Part shown: piece by piece, positions 54,452-60,072 of the stretch | How positions within the stretch are numbered: position 1 is the stretch's first letter | Layout of the letters: each line of letters begins with the position of its first letter | From: an uncultured Bacteroides sp. | GTDB lineage: Bacteria > Bacteroidota > Bacteroidia > Bacteroidales > Bacteroidaceae | Assembly (NCBI GenBank): GCA_944319875.1 | Contig: CALUFR010000069.1 | Coordinates: 1 to 60,072 of the forward strand | Reading direction: 5' to 3' | DNA length: 60,072 nucleotides | The notes under the pieces: generated by a model | Databases searched by the model: none | What the model saw: the letters and a program-made list of their open reading frames with translations, nothing else | Told to the model about the DNA's origin: nothing | Made by a program: the position numbers and the translations under genes

Positions 54452-55201
54452 ATGTGTGCATATAAAATCATAGTGGTGGATGACGACGAGATGGCGGCGG
54501 AGGCTTTGGCCTTCGAGCTGAAGAAACGCCCGGAGTTCTCGTTGGAGGGCATTGCGCGAAACGCGCGTCAGGGCAAGAAGCTGATAGCCTCCGTCCGGCC
54601 CGACTTGCTCTTCCTGGATGTGGAGATGCCGGAGATGACCGGCATGGAACTCTTGCGCGACATACGGGACAGCATCGTGTGGAACATGAAAGTCGTCTTC
54701 TATACGGCCTATGACAAATATATGATAGAAGCCATACGCGAGTCGGCTTTTGACTATCTGCTGAAGCCTTTCCAGCCTCAGGAACTGGACGTTATCCTGC
54801 ACCGCTTCTTGGAGCAGATGCAGGGAGGCCAGCGCTTGGGAGGCGTGCCGCTGCTTTCGTCCGCGGGCGACACGTTTATGGTCTACACGCCGACCAACGA
54901 CATGCGTGTGTTGCGCACCTCGGAGATTGGCTTCTTCCGTTATTCCTCGGAGCGCAAGTTGTGGGAAGTTATCCTGACGAACGACCCTCCGTTGGCGTTG
55001 CGGCGGGGGATGACGGCCGACGCGATCATTCACAACCTGCCTCGGTTTGTCCAGATCCACCAGTCGTACATCGTCAACATGGACTATCTGATGCTGATAA
55101 AGGACAATCATTGCCAGCTCTATCCACCTTTCGACAGGGTGACGGAATTGATTGTCTCCAAGAAGTTTAAGAAGGAATTGCAGGATCGTTTTTGCTTGTG
55201 A
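54452..55201 (+). CDS. LytTR-family response regulator
   Basis: A 249-residue regulator. The receiver domain (residues 1-120) has the acidic pair in IIVVDDDEMA, the phosphorylated Asp56 in LLFLDVEMPEMTG, and YLLKPFQPQEL with the conserved Lys. The C-terminal LytTR DNA-binding domain (about 150-245) contains FVQIHQSYIVNMDYL. It is paired with the kinase gene before it and probably acts on genes elsewhere in the chromosome. Confidence 0.93.
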   Translation: MCAYKIIVVDDDEMAAEALAFELKKRPEFSLEGIARNARQGKKLIASVRPDLLFLDVEMPEMTGMELLRDIRDSIVWNMKVVFYTAYDKYMIEAIRESAFDYLLKPFQPQELDVILHRFLEQMQGGQRLGGVPLLSSAGDTFMVYTPTNDMRVLRTSEIGFFRYSSERKLWEVILTNDPPLALRRGMTADAIIHNLPRFVQIHQSYIVNMDYLMLIKDNHCQLYPPFDRVTELIVSKKFKKELQDRFCL

Positions 55202-55269
55202 AAGCCGGACGGTTTATATATATTGGTTAGGGAAGTCAGCATAATTCTTCTTTTTATGTTGACAAAAAA

Positions 55270-55302
55270 AAGAAAGCGCGTGGAATGTTCCGGCGCTTTC
55301 TT
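55270..55302 (-). terminator. Terminator of the small secreted protein gene
   Basis: A perfect 10-bp stem AAGAAAGCGC/GCGCTTTCTT with a 13-nt partly paired loop. On the minus strand a T8 run follows directly. It lies 45 bp past the stop at 55348 and may also stop the plus-strand regulator transcript. Confidence 0.8.
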
Positions 55303-55347
55303 CACATATAAACCTGTTAAAAACAAATGATGGTCAGTTCTTTTTTT

Positions 55348-55707
55348 TTACTGGATGTCAATGCCCTTGTTACGCAAAGTCACATTCAACACCTTGGCGT
55401 AGTTGGCGTATTGCTCCTTGTCCAATGTCTTCTTCATCAGCTTCAGATTGCCATACACCGCGTTGCGCAATTTCTGTTCACGATCCTTTTTTGCGTTCGT
55501 GGCGCGTGCCATCTCCTGGTTGAAGAACTCGATAATCTCCGCCACTTCATCGTGTTGCTTGCCATCCAAGTTCAGGTATTTGCTCAGGCGGCTCACATTG
55601 ATGGTGCTTTCCCACTTTGCGGTTTCGCTTACGGGTTGATTGCCGGCGGCATACGTTGTTACGGTCAGGCAGAGTGCTGCCACTAATGTTAATCCTAAAC
55701 GTTTCAT
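55348..55707 (-). CDS. Small secreted helical protein, function unknown
   Basis: A 119-residue protein with a clear signal peptide (MKRLGLTLVAALCLTVTTYA). The mature ~98 residues are mainly helical and charged, with the pattern RLSKYLNLDGKQHDEVAEII and later LDKEQYANYAKVLNVTL. This recalls small periplasmic helical proteins such as the Spy/CpxP group, but no LTxxQ pair is complete, so the link is weak. It is transcribed alone from a -7 element at 55813-55820, with a ~100-nt leader that contains a GC palindrome. Confidence 0.75.
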   Translation of the reverse strand: MKRLGLTLVAALCLTVTTYAAGNQPVSETAKWESTINVSRLSKYLNLDGKQHDEVAEIIEFFNQEMARATNAKKDREQKLRNAVYGNLKLMKKTLDKEQYANYAKVLNVTLRNKGIDIQ

Positions 55708-55778
55708 AACTTCTTCTTTTTGTTAATCCTAAAAACTAATCCTAAAAACTTCAATAAGCTAATACCTATTGAAATGAT

Positions 55779-55794
55779 GGCCGGGCGCCCGGCC
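55779..55794 (-). promoter_or_regulatory. 16-bp perfect GC palindrome in the leader of the small secreted gene
   Basis: GGCCGGGCGCCCGGCC lies between the -7 element and the start codon, about 72 bp before the ATG. It could be an RNA hairpin controlling the message or a protein-binding site. The leader also has two nearly adjacent copies of TAATCCTAAAAAC (near 55723-55750). Confidence 0.5.
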
Positions 55795-55812
55795 TTTATC
55801 CTTTTACCGATG

Positions 55813-55820
55813 CAAAGATA
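55813..55820 (-). promoter_or_regulatory. -7 promoter element of the small secreted gene
   Basis: TATCTTTG on the minus strand, a perfect consensus match 106 bp before the start at 55707. From here to 56080 no gene or repeat was seen. Confidence 0.5.
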
Positions 55821-56080
55821 AGGGCATGTTTTATAACATGAAAACAAATCACCGGAAAAGTGTCCTTTCTTCCGGCGTTTCTTGATATATGTCAAGTGAA
55901 AGTTATCAGAACCCCCGTTTCTGTAATCGTTTTGTAACTTATTTGGGGTAATTCATGCCATTTGGGGCGGAAAGTAGGGGAATGTGGTGAACGGAGGAAC
56001 AAAGAATCTTGTAATAGTGTATATCTGTTATTTTCGGTTCATCCGGGAAATGTGTTGGTGATAAATGGGAAAATAACTGT

Positions 56081-56500
56081 GTACTTTTTCTTTCGCTTGT
56101 TCGAAAGAAAAAGATACCAAAAAGAAAGAACCCCGTCTGCACTTCCGGGGCTACTCCGGACGTCTTTCCGCCTAAAGGGCAGGAACTCGCTTCGCTCAAA
56201 CAGCCTGCCCTTTTTCACGGCGGAAAGTCATCCTCCGCTTTACGCCCCTCCAGTGAGGCCGGAGAGCCATCCGGCGTGTTAGCGCTAATGAAGGCCGTTC
56301 GCGCTTCGACCGCGCAGCCGCGCCTAAGTGAAGAGGCGTTAAGCGAAGCCCTTGCTTTTTGCGTGAAGAAAGGCAGACTGTTTGAGCGAAGCGAGTTTCT
56401 GCCTTTTAGCAAAAAGCAAGGGCGGAGTAGCCTTTGAGCTTCAGCGCTTGATCCTTTCTTTTGGTATCTTTTCTTTCGTATCAAGACGAAAGAAAAGTAC
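56081..56500. repeat. ~420-bp fold-back repeat element, copy B
   Basis: This copy shows the architecture best. Terminal hairpins are 56084-56095/56102-56113 and 56468-56479/56486-56497, each with a 12-bp perfect stem and 6-nt loop next to GTAC. Inside, the left half has 56164-56172/56219-56227 enclosing 56174-56183/56204-56213. The right half has a 14-bp stem 56349-56362/56409-56422 enclosing 56369-56377/56398-56406. The two halves are related in opposite orientation. Orientation is opposite to copy A and the same as copy C. Confidence 0.92.
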
Positions 56501-56537
56501 AAGTAAATTCCCATTCATTCCCCAAATGAACCAAAAA

Positions 56538-56593
56538 AGAGTGCATCAAAATGCGTCATGGAAACTTAGTTCCCTTGCATTTTGATACACTCT
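56538..56593 (-). terminator. Terminator of the M16 peptidase gene
   Basis: Arms 56538-56554 and 56577-56593 (AGAGTG.ATCAAAATGC) pair at 16 of 17 positions around a 22-nt loop. On the minus strand a T6 run follows. It starts 31 bp past the peptidase stop. Confidence 0.75.
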
Positions 56594-56623
56594 CTTTTCT
56601 GGTATAAGGAATGTGTGTTCTTT

Positions 56624-59518
56624 TTAGAACAACGTGTCCGTGGCGTTGAACAGCTTGCGGGCGTTCACCTTCACCACTTTTCCGTATTTCTCCAGTTTCT
56701 TCAGGTCAATCATCTTGGGGTTGCCCATGATGGCGATGGCGTAGGGTTTGCCTTTGATGTTCGCCTCGTAGAACTTCACGATGTCGTCGAAGGTCAGGGC
56801 GTCGATTTGCGGCAATTGTTCCTTGGCCGGGTCTTCGGTGTAGCCTTGGTAGCCGAGGTTCACCATATACATGGCTTTGGAGCGGAAGTCGGGATGATTG
56901 GTCAGGGCCGACTGGCGCAGGTAGCTCTTGATGTTGTCGATGCGCTCGGCGTTGCGTGGCATGTCGTTGATGAGGCCCATGAATACGTCGATGGCGTCAT
57001 TGGCCTTGTCGTTTTGCGTGCCGATGCTGCCGTACAGGTAGCTGGCCTTGCCGGCGATGCCTTGCGTGGTGGCGTAGGCGTAGGCGGTGTAGGCCATGGA
57101 GCGCTTTTCGCGGATTTCGTTCAGCACCAATCCGGTGAAGTCCAAGCCGAAGTACTGGTTGAAGGCGTCGCGCAACACGTCGTCCTTCTTGTCGGCCGTC
57201 TGCATGGGCAGGTAGAAGTGGATTTGCGCCTGCTCGGCGTCATCGTTGGCCAGGAAGTAGATGGTGTTCTCGCCGACGGCCTGCATGGGTTTCACGCGCG
57301 GCGACTCGGAGGCGCGTTCGTTGGCCACGAGCGGAAGGTTCTGGCTCAGGATGGTGTATACGTTGTCGAAGGGCAGGGTACCGGTGTAGTAGATTTTCGA
57401 CTCGAAGTTGGAGGCGCGGTTGATGTCGCCCGTCAGCTCGGATATCTGGAGTTCCAGCACTTCCTTGTCCGTCAGCTCGTCGATGTAATCCGAATGGTCG
57501 CCGTAGAGCAGGTACTGGCGCAGGGCGTCGTTCAGGGTGCTGACGTTCTCCTTGCGTTGCTGGCGCATGCTCAGGATGTTACCCTTCAGCTGGGCCAGCT
57601 GCTTGTCGTCCAGCTTGGGCATCAGGATTTGGCGGGAGAGGAGCTGGCAGGCCTGCGGAAAGGTTTCTTCGAAGCCCTCCATGACGATGGTCAGGTAGTT
57701 GGAGTTGGCCGACACGTGGCAGGTGGCGTTCAGCTTGCTGAGTTCCTCCTTCAGTTGTTGCGGCTCGTAGAGGCCCATCACGCCTGCGTTGTTCATCAGG
57801 CTGGCGGCCACGTCGAGCTTGGGGAATTCGTCGGTGCCCGCGCCGTATTGCAGGACGAGCTGGAAGATGTTGTTCTCCTTGTTGGGCGTGTAGTACATCT
57901 TGGAGCGGTCGTTCAGTTGCTTCACCTGCACGTCGCTGAAGTCAATCAGCTTCTCGGCCACGTGCCCCATGGGCAGGTTCTTGAACTGCATGGCGTAGAG
58001 CGATTGCTGGCCCACGGGCGGCTCCACCGGCTTGTAGTTGGGCTTGGCTATCTTCTCGCTATCCTTTGCCTTGCCCTGCTCAATGTAGAGCGCAAGGTAG
58101 TTCTTCGCCAAGTATTGCTTGGCCACGCGCTTCACGTCGTCGTGGGTCACGGCCATGATCTTGTCCTTGTAGTTCAGGATTTCGCCCAGGTCCTGCTCGT
58201 TGCAGAAGGCGTTCATGAGGATGAGGGCTTTCTGCGCGTTCTTCTCCATGGCCAGGTCGAACTGGCGGCACATTTCCGCCTTGATGGCGTTGAGTTTCCA
58301 CTCCTCGCAGTCGCCGTTGGCTATCTTCTCGATGGCTTCGAGGGCTTTCTTCTCGGCGCTCTTGTTCGACTCGAAGCGGCGTTGGTTCTCGTCGTAGAGG
58401 GGGATGCTCACTACGACCGAGCGTCCTTGCTCGCGGAAGGTCTGCGCATAGGCTCCGGCGCTGGTCAGCTCACCGTCCAGCACCAGCTTGTCCAGGGCAC
58501 CCGTCTGGCTGGCGTTGCTCAGCAGGGAGAGGGCGATGTCCAGCGCGTCCTCGTCGGGGTGTCCGGCGGGCACGCCGTTGAACACCATGGCCACTTGCGG
58601 ATAGTGGCCTATCTTTGCGGTGTACTGCTTTCGTCCCTGGATGTTCATGTCCGTATAGGTTTTCCGCTCGGGCATTGGCTTCTTGGCCAGGCGTCCGAAG
58701 GTGCCTGCGATGCGTCCGGCCACTTGCTGGGCGTTGATGTTGCCCACGAGCACGAGCACCATGTTCTCGGGCACGTACCACGTGTCATAGAATTCGATGA
58801 GTTTGCTCAGTTGCGGGTTCTTCAGGTGTTCGGGCAGGCCGATGATGTCGCGCGAGTAGGGATGACCCTCGAAGGCCTTGCTCATGAAGAAGCTTCCGAC
58901 GGTCTGGTTGGGGTTGTCCTGCGAGCGGTTGTATTCCTCGTAGACGTTCTCCAGCTCCGGCTGGAAGGAGCGGAAGACGGGGTGGATGAAGCGTTGCGAG
59001 GAGATTTCGAGCCACTTGTTCACCTGATAGGCGGGGAAGGAGCTGTGATAGAAGGTGTAGTCATAGCTCGTGGCGGCGTTCACGCCCTTGGCTCCGATGC
59101 TCTCCATCAGGCTGGAGTATTCGGTGGGCAGGCTTATCTTGCCGGCCTTCAGGGTGAGTTCGTTGATTTCCTGGTTCAGGGCGTCCTTCTTGAGGGGGTC
59201 TGTCTCGGCCGCGCGCTGGTCATACTTGGCGATGATTTCCCGGTAGATGGGTTCCTCTTCCTCCCAGTTGAGGGCGCCTATCTGCTCCGTCCCCTTGAAC
59301 ATGACGTGCTCCAGGTAGTGGGCAAGTCCGGTGTATTCTTCCGGTTCGTTGATGGAGCCCGCACGGACGCCGACCAATCCGAATACGTCCGATTGTGACG
59401 CGTCTTCCCAGATGTAGACGGAAAGACCGTTCTTCAGCTTGAATGCTTTCAAGCCCTGGCTGAACGCGGGCATGGCTATGATGGCCAAGGCCAGGCATAG
59501 CAGCAATTTCAATTTCAT
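56624..59518 (-). CDS. Exported M16 zinc peptidase (pitrilysin family)
   Basis: A 964-residue, two-part M16 peptidase with a signal peptide (LKLLLCLALAIIAMPAFSQ). The inverted zinc motif HYLEH (His67, Glu70, His71) is intact in the N-terminal half, with the third ligand expected in ENVYEEYNRSQDNP. The C-terminal half repeats the fold without the metal site and has the RxxxY-type region near REKRSMAYTAYAYA. It probably degrades peptides in the periplasm. The ATG at 59518 is preferred over 59527, but both give a signal peptide. The gene is bracketed by two direct copies of the fold-back element. Confidence 0.93.
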   Translation of the reverse strand: MKLKLLLCLALAIIAMPAFSQGLKAFKLKNGLSVYIWEDASQSDVFGLVGVRAGSINEPEEYTGLAHYLEHVMFKGTEQIGALNWEEEEPIYREIIAKYDQRAAETDPLKKDALNQEINELTLKAGKISLPTEYSSLMESIGAKGVNAATSYDYTFYHSSFPAYQVNKWLEISSQRFIHPVFRSFQPELENVYEEYNRSQDNPNQTVGSFFMSKAFEGHPYSRDIIGLPEHLKNPQLSKLIEFYDTWYVPENMVLVLVGNINAQQVAGRIAGTFGRLAKKPMPERKTYTDMNIQGRKQYTAKIGHYPQVAMVFNGVPAGHPDEDALDIALSLLSNASQTGALDKLVLDGELTSAGAYAQTFREQGRSVVVSIPLYDENQRRFESNKSAEKKALEAIEKIANGDCEEWKLNAIKAEMCRQFDLAMEKNAQKALILMNAFCNEQDLGEILNYKDKIMAVTHDDVKRVAKQYLAKNYLALYIEQGKAKDSEKIAKPNYKPVEPPVGQQSLYAMQFKNLPMGHVAEKLIDFSDVQVKQLNDRSKMYYTPNKENNIFQLVLQYGAGTDEFPKLDVAASLMNNAGVMGLYEPQQLKEELSKLNATCHVSANSNYLTIVMEGFEETFPQACQLLSRQILMPKLDDKQLAQLKGNILSMRQQRKENVSTLNDALRQYLLYGDHSDYIDELTDKEVLELQISELTGDINRASNFESKIYYTGTLPFDNVYTILSQNLPLVANERASESPRVKPMQAVGENTIYFLANDDAEQAQIHFYLPMQTADKKDDVLRDAFNQYFGLDFTGLVLNEIREKRSMAYTAYAYATTQGIAGKASYLYGSIGTQNDKANDAIDVFMGLINDMPRNAERIDNIKSYLRQSALTNHPDFRSKAMYMVNLGYQGYTEDPAKEQLPQIDALTFDDIVKFYEANIKGKPYAIAIMGNPKMIDLKKLEKYGKVVKVNARKLFNATDTLF

Positions 59519-59578
59519 AAATCTCATAACTTCTACTTTTTTCGGTTGATAAGTGTTTTTGTATAGTCAATCAGTGTG

Positions 59579-59586
59579 CAAAGCTA
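59579..59586 (-). promoter_or_regulatory. -7 promoter element of the M16 peptidase gene
   Basis: TAGCTTTG on the minus strand, matching TAnnTTTG, 61 bp before the start at 59518. Confidence 0.5.
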
Positions 59587-59661
59587 TAAAAAAATCACAT
59601 CCTTGTTCTTTTTTATGCCGGAAAAAAAGTGTCGGGGCGTCTTTCGTTTGATAAATTAGTT

Positions 59662-60072
59662 GTACTTTTTCTTTCGCTTGTCCGAAAGAAAAAGATACCA
59701 AAAAGAAAGTACCCCGTCTGCACTTCCGGGGCTACTCCGAGGACGTTTTTGCTAAGCGGCACACAACTCGCTTCGCTCAGACAGCATGCCGCTCTTCACG
59801 CAAAAACGCCCTCTCCGCTTCACGCCCCTTCCGTGAGGCCGGAGAGCCATCCGGCGTGTTAGCGCTAATGAAAGCCGTTCGCGCTCCGACCGCGCAGCCG
59901 CGCCTAAGTGAGGAGGCGTTAAGCGGAGTCCTTGCTTTTTGCGTGAAGAAAGGCAGACTGTCTGAGCGAAGCGAGTTTCTGCCTTTTAGCAAAAAGCAAG
60001 GGCGGAGTAGCCTCTGAGCTTCAGCGCTTGATCCTTTCTTTTGGTATCTTTTCTTTCGTATCAAGACGAAAG
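59662..60072. repeat. ~420-bp fold-back repeat element, copy C (cut by window end)
   Basis: Same orientation as copy B. It begins with GTAC and the CTTTTTCTTTCG hairpin and continues to the last base of the window, where only the final ~9 bases (through the closing GTAC) are missing. The left internal hairpin has diverged: AAGCGGCACACAACTCGCTT where B has a GGGCAGG stem, with matching change on the other arm (GCATGCCGCT). The right half is nearly identical to copy B. Together with 59528-59661 it forms the region beyond the peptidase, where no gene is supported. Confidence 0.9.

Noticed and set aside
56582-59398. A 938-codon open frame on the plus strand opposite the M16 peptidase gene
   Set aside because: It lies wholly antisense to a gene with clear family motifs, has a Val/Leu/His-rich composition typical of such shadows, shows no domain, and crosses the terminator of the real gene.

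Overview
The window comes from a Bacteroidales chromosome, most likely Bacteroides sensu lato; the species cannot be fixed from sequence alone. Three things point there. Upstream regions repeatedly carry the Bacteroides -7 element TAnnTTTG, twice with a -33 TTTG exactly 20 bp upstream. The gene content is typical of the group: an NDH-1 operon lacking nuoEFG with fused nuoCD, a murF-alr fusion, a GSCFA protein, DUF6769, and tatA/tatC without tatB. The M56 sensor also ends in a TonB-type domain. No rRNA, tRNA, CRISPR array, phage or transposase gene was seen. 45 protein genes are supported.

Layout. 0.1-5.5 kb: a small His/Cys-rich protein, then an L-fucose locus (GntR regulator, isomerase, mutarotase, permease) with matching operator-like repeats before the regulator and before fucI. 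5.5-7.9 kb: a lipoprotein and a CCA-adding-type enzyme. 7.9-12.9 kb: a two-gene operon for exported proteins, a WD40-like/OmpA-like protein followed by a TPR-Ig-caspase protein. 13.3-23.3 kb: the ten-gene nuoA-B-CD-H-I-J-K-L-M-N operon on the minus strand. 23.5-26.8 kb: trkA and dxs. 26.9-35.0 kb: GSCFA protein, murF-alr, tatA, tatC and a large nuclease-helicase. 35.0-41.1 kb: a candidate small RNA, mnmA, a subtilase, xseA-xseB, ilvE and trmB. 41.6-44.7 kb: an Mrp-type ATPase, then a BlaR/BlaI-like pair. 44.9-49.9 kb: a TolC-HlyD-permease-permease export operon. 50.1-55.7 kb: a coiled-coil membrane protein, mdh, a LytS/LytTR-type two-component pair and a small secreted protein. 56.6-59.5 kb: a large M16 peptidase.

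Non-coding structure is unusually rich. A ~420-bp fold-back element occurs three times (41.1, 56.1 and 59.7 kb; the last is cut by the window end), with hairpin termini and internal nested hairpins. The last two copies are direct repeats bracketing the M16 peptidase gene. Separately, five intergenic spots hold short arrays of about four degenerate 21-24-bp units (3.6, 13.0, 13.1, 35.1 and 44.8 kb). The units differ in sequence between most spots, but the 13.1 and 44.8 kb arrays share words. Several strong hairpins with T-runs mark gene ends.

The best candidates for undescribed biology are the fold-back element family, the 21-24-bp arrays, the exported WD40/caspase pair, and the short RNA between the nuclease-helicase gene and mnmA. 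All functions are inferred from family resemblance recognised by eye; no database search was possible.
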